Assembly: GCA_018269075.1 (NCBI GenBank)
Contig: JAFDVJ010000006.1
Location: forward strand, 1 to 46,588
Direction: 5' to 3'
DNA from: Acidobacteriota bacterium
GTDB lineage: Bacteria > Acidobacteriota > Blastocatellia > Pyrinomonadales > Pyrinomonadaceae
DNA length: 46,588 nucleotides
The notes under the pieces were generated by a model that did not search any database, was not told the DNA's origin, and saw only the letters and a program-made list of their open reading frames with translations. How positions within the stretch are numbered: position 1 is the stretch's first letter; each line of letters opens with the position of its first letter. Positions 22,331-32,849 of this stretch are shown one piece after another. The position numbers and the translations under genes were made by a program.

Positions 22331-23804
22331 TAACGAACCGCGCTTCGAGGGCGGCGTAGATTTTTGCGGCGGCTTCCGTCGCGGCGCCGGCTTCGGGGGC
22401 GTATTCGCGGAGCGCGACGCTTCGGCGGACGAAGTCGCGGCCTTCCCGGAGATCGGCGAAACGGCCGGCGGCGATCGCCTGGACGAGCGCGTTGCCGGTG
22501 ACGGTCGCTTCGACCAGACCGGCCTGCACCGTCAAACCGCTCGCGGCGGCCGTCATCCGGTTCAGATATTCGTTGCGCCCGCCGCCGCCGACGATCTGAA
22601 CGCCGGAAAGCGCCTTCCCGGTCAGTTTTTCGATCGTCCGGAGGATCGAAGCGTATCGGAAAGCGAGCGAATCGAGAATGATCTTGGTCACGTAAAACGG
22701 ATTTTTCGTCGTCTTCTGGCCGGTCTCGGTCAGCTGCGCCTCGATCGCGCCGAGCATCGATTCGGGATTTAAGAACCGCTCGTCATCCGGATAGATCAGC
22801 CCGCAAAAGCTCCCGATCTTCGCGACCTCGGCGAGCAGCGTGTCGTAATCGGTGCGGACGCCGATCCGTTCCCATTCGCGGCGGCACGATTCGAGGATCC
22901 AGAGCCCCATCACGTTTTTCAGAAAGCGGATCGACCGGTACGCGCCGCCCTCGTTCGTGAAATTGAACCGTTCGGCCTCCGGGTTGACGAGCGGCCGGTC
23001 GAGCTCGACGCCGACCAGCGACCACGTGCCCGAAGAAATATAAGCCTGCCGTTCGCCGAGCGGCGCGCCGGCGACCGCGCTCGCCGTATCGTGCGTGGCC
23101 GGCGCGACGACGCGGACGTTTTCGAGACCCAATTCGGCCGCGAGCTCGCTTTTCAGAAAGCCGAGATCGGTGCCGGCCGGCACGACCGGCGGCAGAATGG
23201 CGGCCGGCAGACCGAGTCTTTCGAGCAGTTCGGTGTCCCAGTCGCGGGTCGCGGCGTTCAGAAACTGCGTCGTCGTCGCGTTGGTGTATTCGGCAACGAT
23301 CTTCCCGGTCAGATGATAGTTGATCAGGTCGGGCAAAAGCAGCAGCCGGCCGGCCCGGTCGAGCGCGCCGTTTTCGGCGTAGAGCTGAAAAAGCGTGTTG
23401 AAGTTGAGAAACTGAATGCCGGTCTTGGCGTAGATCTCGCGGCCCGGCATCTTTTCGAAAACCCGCTCCATCACGCCCGCCGTGCGCGCGTCGCGGTAGC
23501 AGACCGGATCGCCGAGCATTCGGCCGTCCGCGTCGAGCAGACCGTAATCGACCGCCCAGCTGTCGACGCCGAGGCTGTAGATTTCCCGACCGAGCTCGCC
23601 GGCGCGTTTTGCGGCGCGCTTGAGACCGGTTTTGATCTCGTCGAGGATCAGGCCGAAATCCCAGCGCAGGCGGCCGCCCGTCTCGCGCGGCGGGTAGGCG
23701 AACCGATGGACCTCGGCGATCGCGAACCGGCCGTCGAAATCGCACAGAAAGACCCGGCCGCTGCCCGCGCCGAGATCGATCGCAATGTACAGGTAATCGT
23801 TCAT
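22323..23804 (-). CDS. rhaB: Rhamnulokinase
   Basis: A 493-residue FGGY-family kinase that phosphorylates L-rhamnulose to L-rhamnulose 1-phosphate. The N-terminal loop AIDLGAGSGRVFL and SLGVDSWAVDYGLLDADG are typical of RhaB (DSWAVDYGL distinguishes it from xylulokinase or glycerol kinase). YRDARTAG, GTWSLVGVELD and the C-terminal VQIVGGGGRNEYLNRMTAAA complete the active-site and ADP-binding regions. It is 17 bases from rhaI, clearly in one operon. The C-terminal FVKV and stop codon overlap a nonamer repeat; the last few residues may therefore be repeat-derived, but the conserved part is intact. Confidence 0.96.
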   Translation of the reverse strand: MNDYLYIAIDLGAGSGRVFLCDFDGRFAIAEVHRFAYPPRETGGRLRWDFGLILDEIKTGLKRAAKRAGELGREIYSLGVDSWAVDYGLLDADGRMLGDPVCYRDARTAGVMERVFEKMPGREIYAKTGIQFLNFNTLFQLYAENGALDRAGRLLLLPDLINYHLTGKIVAEYTNATTTQFLNAATRDWDTELLERLGLPAAILPPVVPAGTDLGFLKSELAAELGLENVRVVAPATHDTASAVAGAPLGERQAYISSGTWSLVGVELDRPLVNPEAERFNFTNEGGAYRSIRFLKNVMGLWILESCRREWERIGVRTDYDTLLAEVAKIGSFCGLIYPDDERFLNPESMLGAIEAQLTETGQKTTKNPFYVTKIILDSLAFRYASILRTIEKLTGKALSGVQIVGGGGRNEYLNRMTAAASGLTVQAGLVEATVTGNALVQAIAAGRFADLREGRDFVRRSVALREYAPEAGAATEAAAKIYAALEARFVKV

Positions 23805-23821
23805 CCAAACGCCGATGATTT

Positions 23822-25120
<1,299 letters not shown>

Positions 25121-25238
25121 AATTTCCTCGTTTCTGAAACTTGTTTTACCCGCCGGCCGGCGGCCGCTGAATTTTCTTAAACGGACCGGATATTCGTCAT
25201 ATTTTGCGCGGACGACGTCCGGCCGGCGGATAAATTCG

Positions 25239-27440
25239 TTACCGCATAAACCCGTCGGCGAGCCCGCCGTCGACCGGGACGACGTGGCCGGTCGTCTTGC
25301 CGAGCCGCCGGGTCGCCAGCAGAAAGATCGCTTCGGCCTGGTCGGACGGCTCGATCGGTGTCTGCGTGAGACTCCGTTTCGCGTAAAAATTCGACAATTT
25401 CTCGGTCAGGCTCGCGGTTTCCTCCGATTCGTCGAACGGGATCGCGTATTTCGTCAGACTGGCGATGACCCGGTCGCGCGGGAACATCGTCGAGCCCTTG
25501 ACGACGGTCGCCGGCGCGACGGCGTTGACCCGGACGAGCGGCGCGTATTCGATCGCGAGCTCGCGCGTCAGGTGGTTGGCGGCCGCTTTCGACGTGTCGT
25601 AGGCGAGACTTCCCTTTTTGGCGACGACCGCGTTGGCGCTCGTCGTCAGGATGATGTTGCCGGTCAAGCCCTGTTTTTTGAAGATCCGATAAGCCTCGTC
25701 GGCGACGATGTAGGCGCCCTTGACGTTGATGCCGAAGGTGAAGTCCCATTTCGAGTCCTCGACGCGGCCCGATTTGTCGGGCGGCACGAAGACGCCGGCG
25801 GTGACGATCACCGTGTCGATGCCGCCGTAGGCGAGCATCACTTTTTCGAACATCGCGGCGACCGACGCGCGGTCCGTCATATCGCACCCCAGACCGATCG
25901 CGACGCCGCAGTTCGAGATTCCCGTTCCGGCGACGCCGATGCCCGCGCCGTATTTGGCGATGATCCCGGCGGCGGTCTCCTGGGCGGCCGCTTCGTTGAC
26001 GTCGACGCAGACGATGTGCGCGCCTTCCTTGACGAGCCGGTGCGCGGTTTCGCGGCCGATGCCGGCGCCCGCGCCGATGATCACGTGGATCTGCCGGTCG
26101 AGCTCTTTTTCGGGCGGCATCCGCTTGAGCTTGGCTTCTTCGAGCAGCCAGTATTCGATGTCGAACGCTTCCTGCTGGTCCATCGCCTCGTACTCGTCGA
26201 TCGCCTCGGCGCCGCGCATCACCTCGATCGCGCAGTTGTAGAATTCGCCCGTCACGCGCGATTCCGACTTGTTCTTGCCCCACGCGATCATACCCAAACC
26301 CGGGATCAGGACGACCGTCGGGTTCGGGTCGCGCATCGCCGGCGAATCCGCGTGCTTGCAGCGGTTGTAATAGTCCTCGTAGTCCTTGCGATACTGCACG
26401 AGACCTTCGGCGATCGCGGTCTTGAGCGATTCGAGATCGCCGGTTTCCGGGTTCCATTCGACGAAGAGCGGCTTGATCTTGGTCCGCAGAAAATGATCCG
26501 GGCAGGATGTGCCGAGCGCGGCAAGACGCGGGCCGTCATTCGAATTGACGAAGCGCAGCATTTTCGGGTCGTCCTGGACGGTGCCGACGAAGCGCTTGTA
26601 GATCGAGACCTGGCCGCGGATGAACGGGATGATCTCGGCCTGCAGTTTCTGCCGCGCCGCTTCGTCCAGATCCTTGTATTTCGGGCCGCCGAACGTCGCT
26701 TCGCCGCGATCGTGCGCCTCGATATACTGCGCGGCGCGGTCGATGATCTCGAGCGCCGTCTCGTAGCAGGTCTTGTCGTCGTTGTTCCACGAGCTCATCC
26801 CGTGGTGGCCGAGCAGGATGCCCTTGGCCTGCGGGTTCTGTTTGATCAGCTCTTCGATCTTGAGACCGATGTCGAAGCCGGGCCGCTGCCACGGGATATA
26901 GATCACGTCGTCGCCGTAGATCTCCTTGGTCAGGCGTTCCTGATTGACCGACGCGGCGACCGCGATCACGGCGTTCGGATGCAGGTGATCGACGTGCGTG
27001 TGCGGGACGAGCGTGTGGAGCGGCGTGTCGATCGAACAGGCGCGCGGGTTGAGGTCGAAGACGCAGTGCGAGTACATCGGATACATCGCGTCCTCGATCG
27101 GCGTTTTCGGGCCGTTGTCGGGCGCGTTCTCGTAGATCTTCCGCATATCGCGGACCTTGTCGAGATAGAGCGACGCAAAGCCGTCGCGTTTCGCGGTGCG
27201 GAGATCGCCGCCCGAGCCCTTGAGCCAGAGAACCTCGACTTCCGCGCCCGTCAGCGGGTCGTTTTCGATCAGCTTCGACGAGGTGTTGCCGCCGCCGGTG
27301 TTGGTCAGCGTCAGATCGTCGCCGAGCCGGTTCGAACGATAAACGAGCCGGTCGACGCCGTCGAGCCCTTCGACCTCTTCGTCGTTCCAGAGATATTTGA
27401 CAAATTTAAATTTCGATTTCGATGCTGCTTGATTGCTCAT
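25239..27440 (-). CDS. rhaEW: Bifunctional rhamnulose-1-phosphate aldolase / short-chain (lact)aldehyde dehydrogenase
   Basis: 733 residues with two domains. Residues about 1-430 are a class II (zinc) aldolase/adducin domain; likely zinc ligands are in HTHVDHLHP (147-155) and GHHG (211-214). It splits L-rhamnulose 1-phosphate into DHAP and L-lactaldehyde. From about 450 there is a short-chain dehydrogenase: Rossmann motif GAGAGIG (456-462), then the catalytic YxxxK in YDTSKAAANH. In characterised relatives such as Bacillus RhaEW this half oxidises L-lactaldehyde to L-lactate with NAD. That product explains the lut genes downstream. It is the first gene of the rha operon; a candidate operator is at 27560-27576, about 120 bases upstream. 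Length and domain order are normal. Confidence 0.95.
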   Translation of the reverse strand: MSNQAASKSKFKFVKYLWNDEEVEGLDGVDRLVYRSNRLGDDLTLTNTGGGNTSSKLIENDPLTGAEVEVLWLKGSGGDLRTAKRDGFASLYLDKVRDMRKIYENAPDNGPKTPIEDAMYPMYSHCVFDLNPRACSIDTPLHTLVPHTHVDHLHPNAVIAVAASVNQERLTKEIYGDDVIYIPWQRPGFDIGLKIEELIKQNPQAKGILLGHHGMSSWNNDDKTCYETALEIIDRAAQYIEAHDRGEATFGGPKYKDLDEAARQKLQAEIIPFIRGQVSIYKRFVGTVQDDPKMLRFVNSNDGPRLAALGTSCPDHFLRTKIKPLFVEWNPETGDLESLKTAIAEGLVQYRKDYEDYYNRCKHADSPAMRDPNPTVVLIPGLGMIAWGKNKSESRVTGEFYNCAIEVMRGAEAIDEYEAMDQQEAFDIEYWLLEEAKLKRMPPEKELDRQIHVIIGAGAGIGRETAHRLVKEGAHIVCVDVNEAAAQETAAGIIAKYGAGIGVAGTGISNCGVAIGLGCDMTDRASVAAMFEKVMLAYGGIDTVIVTAGVFVPPDKSGRVEDSKWDFTFGINVKGAYIVADEAYRIFKKQGLTGNIILTTSANAVVAKKGSLAYDTSKAAANHLTRELAIEYAPLVRVNAVAPATVVKGSTMFPRDRVIASLTKYAIPFDESEETASLTEKLSNFYAKRSLTQTPIEPSDQAEAIFLLATRRLGKTTGHVVPVDGGLADGFMR

Positions 27441-27559
27441 AAAAAAATTGCCGGTGTTCGTTTCGATGATTCCGGAAACTGCTGAAACGGCGTTCAGGCT
27501 GTGGGCGGCATCGGAAACGCACTCCGAAACCGATTTTTCCGGCGGTTCGTTCGATCAAA

Positions 27560-27576
27560 AGAAAACCGCTTAACCA
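27560..27576 (-). promoter_or_regulatory. LacI-type operator candidate upstream of the rha operon
   Basis: Minus-strand reading TGGTTAAGCGGTTTTCT, with core AAGCGGTT fitting the LacI-family pattern AAnCGnTT. The same 17 bases occur upstream of the second galT at 43012-43028. Confidence 0.55.
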
Positions 27577-27660
27577 TCGTTGCAGACTGGAGAATAACAA
27601 CTTTCACACGAAAAAGCAAATTTCCCGCGCCAAAAATTGGATTGACCAATTTCCCCGCTT

Positions 27661-28794
27661 TTATTCGATCTCGGAAACGCCCCGGGCGGCCCGGCAGACG
27701 TAGATTTCGGGGACGATGCCGGTCCGTTCGCGGTAGGCCGCCGAGACGTTTTCGATGAAATCGGCGGAAGCTTCCCGTTCGAGCAGATTGACGGTGCAGC
27801 CGCCGAAGCCGCCGCCGGTCATCCGCGCGCCGAGCACGCCGGGCTGGCCGCGGACGATCTCGACCATCAGATCGAGCTCCGCGCTCGAAACCTCGTAATC
27901 GGCGCGGAGCGATTCGTGCGAGGCGTCCATCAAGCGTCCGAACTCGTCGAGCCGGCCCTCGTTGAGCGCTTTGACGGCGGCGAGCACGCGGTCGTTTTCG
28001 GTGACGACGTGACGGGCCCGCCGGAGCAGCCTGTCCGAGAGCTCGCCGGCCCGGAATTCGAGTTCGGCGAGACAGACGTCGCGGAGCGATTTCCTGCCGA
28101 GAATCCGGGCCGCTTCCTCGCAGTCGGCGCGGCGCTGGTTGTATTCGCCGTCGGCCAGATCGTGCTTCGTGCGGGTGTTGCAGATGATGAATTCAGCGTT
28201 CCGGAGCGGGATCGGCTTCCAGTCGAGCGAGCGGCAGTCGAGAAAGAGCGCGTGGTTTTCGACGCCGAAGGCCGACGCGAACTGGTCCATAATGCCGCTC
28301 CGGACGCCGGCGTATTCGTGTTCGGCGCGCTGCCCGTTTTTGGCGAGCTCCCATTTTTCGAGCGCGAGGCCGGCGAGGCTCGCAAACGCGAAACCGGTCG
28401 CGACCTCGAGCGCGGCCGACGAGCTGAGGCCCGCGCCGATCGGCACGCTGCTTTCGATCAGCAGATCGGCGCCCTTCAGCCGATGGCCGGCGCGTTCGAG
28501 CAAGGCGGCGACGCCCTCGACGTAGCGCGCCCAGCTCGCGGCGGTTTCGATCGCCGGCTCGTCGAGGTCGAACTCGAATTCGCCCGGGAAATTGAGCGAC
28601 GCGAGCCGGATCCGGCGGTCGGAGCGTTCGGCGGCCGCGACGCGGGTCGCGAAATCGATCGCGCACGGCATCACGAAGCCGTCGTTGTAATCGGTGTGCT
28701 CGCCGATCAGGTTGACGCGGCCCGGCGCGCGAAAAACACGGGGCGGGCGGCCGTATTTGCGGACGAATTCAGCTTTGAGATCGGTCGTTTCCAT
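27661..28794 (-). CDS. galK: Galactokinase
   Basis: A 377-residue GHMP-family kinase making galactose 1-phosphate. The galactokinase signature is GRVNLIGEHTDYNDG (residues 25-39). The ATP-binding GHMP motif is VPIGAGLSSSAALEVA, and the third motif is RMTGGGFGGCTVNLL. The catalytic aspartate region is SGIMDQFASAFG. Its ATG overlaps the stop codon of galT by one base (TAATG), so the two genes are probably translationally coupled. It is the last gene of the acetylesterase-galT-galK unit. The Leloir pathway epimerase galE is not in the window. Confidence 0.97.
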   Translation of the reverse strand: METTDLKAEFVRKYGRPPRVFRAPGRVNLIGEHTDYNDGFVMPCAIDFATRVAAAERSDRRIRLASLNFPGEFEFDLDEPAIETAASWARYVEGVAALLERAGHRLKGADLLIESSVPIGAGLSSSAALEVATGFAFASLAGLALEKWELAKNGQRAEHEYAGVRSGIMDQFASAFGVENHALFLDCRSLDWKPIPLRNAEFIICNTRTKHDLADGEYNQRRADCEEAARILGRKSLRDVCLAELEFRAGELSDRLLRRARHVVTENDRVLAAVKALNEGRLDEFGRLMDASHESLRADYEVSSAELDLMVEIVRGQPGVLGARMTGGGFGGCTVNLLEREASADFIENVSAAYRERTGIVPEIYVCRAARGVSEIE

Positions 28795-29840
28795 TATTTT
28801 AGGTTTTCGAGATAATGCGTTTCGCTCAAACCCCGGAGCCGCTCGGCGGCGGCTTCGGGCGTGATGTCGCGCTGCGGGCTCCCCAAAAGCTCGAACCCGA
28901 CGAGAAATTTCCGGACGGTCGCCGAGCGCAGCAGCGGCGGGTAGAAATGCGCGTGAAAATGCAGAAAATCGTACGCGCCGCCGTCGGTCGGCCGCTGATG
29001 AAAGCCCATCGAATACGGGAACGGCGTCAGAAAAAGATTGTCGTAGCGCGTCGTCACCCGCTTCAGAATGCCGGCGAAATCCGTTTTCTCGGCGTCCGTA
29101 AACTCGTCGAGCGCGCCGCGGTGCGTCTTCGGCGCGATCATCACCTCGAAGGGATAAACGGCCCAGAACGGGACTATCGCGGCGAACGAATCGTTTTCGA
29201 CGACGACGCGCTCGCGTTTTTCGAGCTCGAGCGCGACGTAGTCGCAGAGCAGGCAGGAATCGTTTTTCGCGAAGTAATCCCTCTGCGCGGCGATCTCGGC
29301 GGCCGGCTCGTTCGGGATGCTCTCGCTCGCCCAGATCTGGCCGTGCGGATGCGGGTTGCTGCTGCCCATCATCTCGCCGCGGTTCTCGAAGATCTGGACG
29401 TGACTGATGAAATCGACCGCGCCGAGCTCGCGGTACTGATTAGTCCATTCGTCGACGACGCGGCGAATGTCCGGGGCCGCCATCCGCGCGAGCGTCAGGC
29501 CGTGATCCGGCGAAAAGCAGAGCACACGGCAGATGCCGCGCTCGCTCTCGGCGACGAGCAGTCCTTTTTCGTCGAGCCTTCCCGCCGGCACTTCCGGCTG
29601 CAGCGCGGCGAAATCGTTGTCGAAGACGAAGACGTCCGCGTAAACGGGATTGCGCTCGTCGCCCGCGCGCCGGTTGCCCGGACAGAGATAACAGTCGGGA
29701 TCGTAGGCCGGCGCGATGGCCGTCTGCGGCTTTTCGGTCTGGCCCTGCCACGGCCGTTTCGTGCGGTGCGGCGAAACGATCAGCCATTCGCGCGTCAACG
29801 GATTGAAGCGCCGGTGCGGGTGTTCCCTGAGATCAAACAT
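28794..29840 (-). CDS. galT: Galactose-1-phosphate uridylyltransferase (first copy)
   Basis: A 348-residue HIT-superfamily enzyme exchanging UMP between UDP-glucose and galactose 1-phosphate. The active-site segment is [11 protein letters not shown], with the catalytic histidine in HPH. Zinc-type cysteines occur in CYLCPGNRR, and a second pair in [28 protein letters not shown] at the N-terminus and [23 protein letters not shown] near the C-terminus are typical. It lies between the acetylesterase gene (22 bases upstream) and galK (one-base overlap). A second, divergent galT is at 43102-44133. Confidence 0.97.
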   Translation of the reverse strand: MFDLREHPHRRFNPLTREWLIVSPHRTKRPWQGQTEKPQTAIAPAYDPDCYLCPGNRRAGDERNPVYADVFVFDNDFAALQPEVPAGRLDEKGLLVAESERGICRVLCFSPDHGLTLARMAAPDIRRVVDEWTNQYRELGAVDFISHVQIFENRGEMMGSSNPHPHGQIWASESIPNEPAAEIAAQRDYFAKNDSCLLCDYVALELEKRERVVVENDSFAAIVPFWAVYPFEVMIAPKTHRGALDEFTDAEKTDFAGILKRVTTRYDNLFLTPFPYSMGFHQRPTDGGAYDFLHFHAHFYPPLLRSATVRKFLVGFELLGSPQRDITPEAAAERLRGLSETHYLENLK

Positions 29841-29862
29841 ACTTCAACTATAGCAAAACGAA

Positions 29863-31413
29863 TCAGCGCTTTCCCGCCGTCGGGTCGGGAAAATCGTCGG
29901 TCCGAAACGGCGACGCGGGCAAACCCGAATCGTTGGTTAAGTTAGGATTTTTCGGATTGCTGTTGAACGCGTAGCGGACGGCGACCGGCGCGGCGACCGA
30001 GGCCGCCGAGACCTCGATCCGGTTCCTGCCGACGATTCTGGCATCGGCCCAGACGAACTTTTTGTCCGCGCCGGCGATCGCGAATTCGGCGAGCCGGTCG
30101 CCGTTTTTGATCCGGAGGCCGGCGCCGACGTCGTCGAACGTCAGGACGATCTTCCCGTTCTTGATCTCCGCTTTTTTGAAGCGCGGCCCGAGCGTCAATT
30201 TCCGGCCGTAAACGTCCCGCAGCGCCCACGCGGCCATCCGTCGGCCGACGTCGAGCTTGTTTTTCGGGTGGATGTCGCCGGCCTCGCCGATGTCGATCGT
30301 CACGATCAGCCCGGTCGCCGGCACGGTTTCGGCCGTCCGGCGCTGCGCCTCGCGGATAAAGCTCCACGGCGCGTCCTCGGGCTCGGGCTTGACGGCGCGA
30401 TAGTTCGGGAGCTGGACGATGCCGAACGGAAAATTCCCCGCGCCCCATTTTTCGCGCCACGCGCGGATCATCGTCGGCAGCAGGACGTTGTACTGTTCGG
30501 CCCGCGCCTCGTTCGATTCGCCCTGATACCACGCCGCGCCTTTAATCGCGAACGGCATCAGCGGCGCGATCATCCCGTCGTAGATCGAGGCCGCGATCCG
30601 GTAGTCGCGCAGCGCGTCGGGCACGCCCGGCGACGGCGACGGGCGGACGCCGGCCGCCTTTTGTTTCTCGGAATCGATCTTCCATTTCTCGATCGCGGCG
30701 GCGTATTCGACCTTCACGCGCGGCCGTTCCTCTTCCCAGATCTTCGTCCGTTCGACGGTCGCCTTCAAATCGGGATTGGCCGTCAGATACTCGACCGGCG
30801 TCCACGCCTCGGCCTGCGAGCCGCCCCACGAGGTATTGATGAGCCCGACCGGCGTTTTCAGCGCCTGTTCGAGCTCGACGCCGAAATAATAGCCGGCGGC
30901 CGAAAATTCGGCGACCGAAGCCGGCGTGCAGGCCGCCCACGTGCCGAGCCGGCCCGTTCGCTTTTTAAAGCCGACCTCGCGGCCCGCGTTAAAAAGCCGG
31001 ATGTTCGGATGATCGGCCGCCTTCTGCGCCGCGTCGCCGTCGGCCGTCTCGCGCAGCAGCCGCTGCATATTCGACTGACCGGCGACGAGCCAGACCTCGC
31101 CGATCAGGATGTCCGTCAGCACGAGTTTGTTCTGGCCCTCGATCGTCAGCGTCTGCGGCTCGAACGTCGCTTTGAGCGGTTTGAGATCGACGCGCCATCT
31201 GCCCTGTCCGTCGGCGACGACCGTCAGCTTCTGCTTCTGAAACGCGACCGTCACCGTCTCGCCCGGCGCGGCCGTTCCCCAGACCGGCACCTTCTGATTC
31301 TGCTGCAGCACCATCGAGCTCGCCAGAATGTCCGGCAGCGCGACCTCGGCCCGGAACGCGACCGCCGAAAACAGCGTCATCAGGATCAACGAAAGTATTG
31401 ATTTCATCTTCAT
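29863..31413 (-). CDS. Secreted sialate O-acetylesterase-family carbohydrate esterase
   Basis: 516 residues with a signal peptide (about 1-22, ILSLILMTLFSAVAFRAE). It belongs to the SGNH-like sialate O-acetylesterase (SASA) family: VWLVAGQSNM carries the catalytic Ser114, AWYQGESNE is the conserved second block, and VTIDIGEAGDIHPKNK carries the Asp-His of the triad. A beta-sandwich extends at both ends (VPVWGTAAPGETVTVAF; VAAPVAVRYAFNSNP). Family members remove acetyl groups from sialic acids, xylan or rhamnogalacturonan. With GH28 and rhamnose genes nearby, a pectin-type substrate is more likely than sialic acid, for which no catabolic gene is present. It is the first gene of the galT-galK unit, with a candidate operator about 70 bases upstream. 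Confidence 0.9.
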   Translation of the reverse strand: MKMKSILSLILMTLFSAVAFRAEVALPDILASSMVLQQNQKVPVWGTAAPGETVTVAFQKQKLTVVADGQGRWRVDLKPLKATFEPQTLTIEGQNKLVLTDILIGEVWLVAGQSNMQRLLRETADGDAAQKAADHPNIRLFNAGREVGFKKRTGRLGTWAACTPASVAEFSAAGYYFGVELEQALKTPVGLINTSWGGSQAEAWTPVEYLTANPDLKATVERTKIWEEERPRVKVEYAAAIEKWKIDSEKQKAAGVRPSPSPGVPDALRDYRIAASIYDGMIAPLMPFAIKGAAWYQGESNEARAEQYNVLLPTMIRAWREKWGAGNFPFGIVQLPNYRAVKPEPEDAPWSFIREAQRRTAETVPATGLIVTIDIGEAGDIHPKNKLDVGRRMAAWALRDVYGRKLTLGPRFKKAEIKNGKIVLTFDDVGAGLRIKNGDRLAEFAIAGADKKFVWADARIVGRNRIEVSAASVAAPVAVRYAFNSNPKNPNLTNDSGLPASPFRTDDFPDPTAGKR

Positions 31414-31482
31414 CTGCTTTAAATTATCCGGCTGAATCTTATGTCTGATTTTGTCGGGAATTAATTGCCGGTAAATAAATAT

Positions 31483-31496
31483 TTAACCGATTAACC
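31483..31496 (-). promoter_or_regulatory. LacI-type operator candidate upstream of the acetylesterase-galT-galK unit
   Basis: Minus-strand reading GGTTAATCGGTTAA. It shares GGTTAAnCGGTT with the sites at 27560-27576 and 43012-43028 and lies 70 bases from the acetylesterase start. Confidence 0.5.
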
Positions 31497-31697
31497 GAAG
31501 CGAACGCAACCAGCGATGCGGATTTCGGATCATTACGGTTAAAAGGAAAACGGCAACGGCCGGATTGTCGTCTTTCACGCTTAAAATCAAATCCGAAATC
31601 TCCTGACCGGAGCGCCGGCATCCTGCCGGCTATGAGCGCGACATCGCGAACGAACGTTGCGCCGACAACCGGGCATCGGGTTCGGCCGTTCCGAAGC

Positions 31698-31949
31698 GGG
31701 ACGCGAATGCCCCCGCTTGGGACGTGCGCGTCCCGCGTCGGGACATCCGCGTCCCCGACCGGGACGTTCGTCGCCGGAACCGGGACGGGCGCGTCCCGAT
31801 GCGGGATGTTCGCGCCCCGATGCGGGACGTTCAAGTCCCAACGCGGGACGCACACGTCCCGATGCGGGATGCCGATGTCCCGGCCCGGGACGCGCGCATT
31901 CCAAAGCGGGGCGTACACGTCCCGGCCGGGGACGCGCGCGTCCCGCTTC
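31698..31949. repeat. Twelve-copy 21-base tandem array of palindromic units
   Basis: Twelve contiguous 21-base units, consensus near GGGACGNNCGCGTCCCGATGC. The first 16 bases tend to a palindrome (GGGACGCGCGCGTCCC in unit 12 is perfect), followed by a 5-base spacer. Units have diverged at most positions, yet length is exactly conserved. All frames on both strands are open, reading for example a VPMRDVR-like heptapeptide. Confidence 0.93.
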
Positions 31950-32165
31950 TTCTTTTCGACGCCGATCGCCGAAAGTTCCTGCCGCGCGGCTCGAATCCGG
32001 TCTATCCGCGCCGCCGCTCGCAGCGTCAATATACAGCATTTACAACAGTTTACGACACCATTGAAATCCTCTGAAAAATATCCTGCAAAAACGCAAAAAA
32101 ACAACGTCTTTAAATATGATTGAGATAATTTATCAATCAAGTTTGTTTCTATAAAGGAGACTTAT

Positions 32166-32534
32166 ATGAGAAATAACCCAAAGAAGGTTAAAGAAATTAT
32201 CGAACGCGCGGTCGCCGCGCTGCGGGATATGGCGCGCGATAAGAAGTTCAACGGCAAAGGACTGGCCGAGCTCGAAGCGCAGGCCGAGCGGAGCATCGAC
32301 GCCCGGCGCGAGCTGATCGCCGCGGACAACCAGAAAACCGCCGCGATCGCGCGCCGCGAGGCCGAGGACGAACGCTCGCTCAAACTGATCGAGCAGATCG
32401 TCGCCGGCATTATCGGCGACGACGATTTCGGCGACGATTCGGCGCTCTACGAAGCGTTCGGCTACGTTCGCCGGTCGCAGCGCAAGTCCGGTCTGACGCG
32501 CAAGCGGAAATCGGAGGTCAAACAGATGCCGTAA
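32166..32534 (+). CDS. Hypothetical small, highly charged protein
   Basis: 122 residues, unrecognised. It is rich in Arg, Lys, Glu and Asp and strongly helical in pattern (KVKEIIERAVAALRDMARD, LAELEAQAERSIDARREL, ARREAEDERSLKLIEQIV), suggesting a short coiled coil or helical bundle. The C-terminus is basic (RRSQRKSGLTRKRKSE), a possible nucleic-acid contact. No signal peptide or membrane segment. A strong AAAGGAG ribosome-binding site lies seven bases before the ATG, one of the best in the window, which supports real expression. It is the only plus-strand gene within the 29-kb minus-strand sugar block, and is bounded by the 21-base array upstream and a hairpin/heptamer composite downstream. 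Confidence 0.78.
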   Translation: MRNNPKKVKEIIERAVAALRDMARDKKFNGKGLAELEAQAERSIDARRELIAADNQKTAAIARREAEDERSLKLIEQIVAGIIGDDDFGDDSALYEAFGYVRRSQRKSGLTRKRKSEVKQMP

Positions 32535-32675
32535 GCTCTGACCTGATCCCCGAACCGTTCCGAGGTTTCGCGCACGCGGGCTCTCCCGGATTGTAGATCC
32601 AGCAATCTCCGTCGAGACGATCACTATCCTCCGGCCCCGCTGAAACCGCCGAACGAGCATTTCCACAACTGAAGA

Positions 32676-32753
32676 GAAATGGCCGCCGTCGCCCCGCAAG
32701 GCAATCCGACGCGGCCATTTCGATTTCGGATTTCGGATTTCGGATTTCGGATT
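32676..32753. repeat. Hairpin running into a heptamer array (second composite copy)
   Basis: Arms 32676-32691 and 32707-32721 pair with a one-base bulge (GAAATGGCCGCCGTCG / CGACGCGGCCATTTC). The right arm continues as GATTTCG heptamers to 32753. Matches the element at 13632-13706. Confidence 0.85.
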
Positions 32754-32803
32754 GCCCGGGTTTGAAGGCTTCAGATATAACCGAATAGGCTGCATCGAGA
32801 AAC

Positions 32804-32838
32804 CAAATCCGAAATCCGAAATCCGAAATCCGAAATCA
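32804..32838. repeat. Heptamer array (CCGAAAT family)
   Basis: Four to five units; forms an inverted pair with the array at 32719-32753. It ends 12 bases beyond the aldo/keto reductase stop codon. Confidence 0.88.
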
Positions 32839-32849
32839 GTATAATCCGA

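Larger units (their letters stand above)
31414..32165. other. Long intergenic region with an operator candidate and a 21-base array
   Basis: It holds the LacI-type site at 31483-31496, the palindromic 21-base array at 31698-31949, and an AT-rich promoter-like stretch at about 32,040-32,160 leading to the plus-strand small gene. Several open frames cross the array on both strands, but all arise from the repeat. Confidence 0.65.
32535..32849. other. Intergenic region with hairpin/heptamer composite and inverted array pair
   Basis: Apart from the repeats at 32676-32753 and 32804-32838 nothing is recognisable. It separates the convergent 122-residue gene and the aldo/keto reductase gene. Confidence 0.6.

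Noticed and set aside
25284..27485. A 733-residue open frame on the plus strand opposite the aldolase/dehydrogenase gene
   Set aside because: Same length as the real gene because of codon-position GC bias; the composition is almost only R, V, D, A, F and L and shows no motif.
31439..32140. Open frames in both directions through the 31698-31949 array, reading as heptapeptide repeat proteins
   Set aside because: A 21-base unit without stops is open in any frame; there is no signal peptide, ribosome-binding site or conserved flank. Kept as a repeat, not as a gene.
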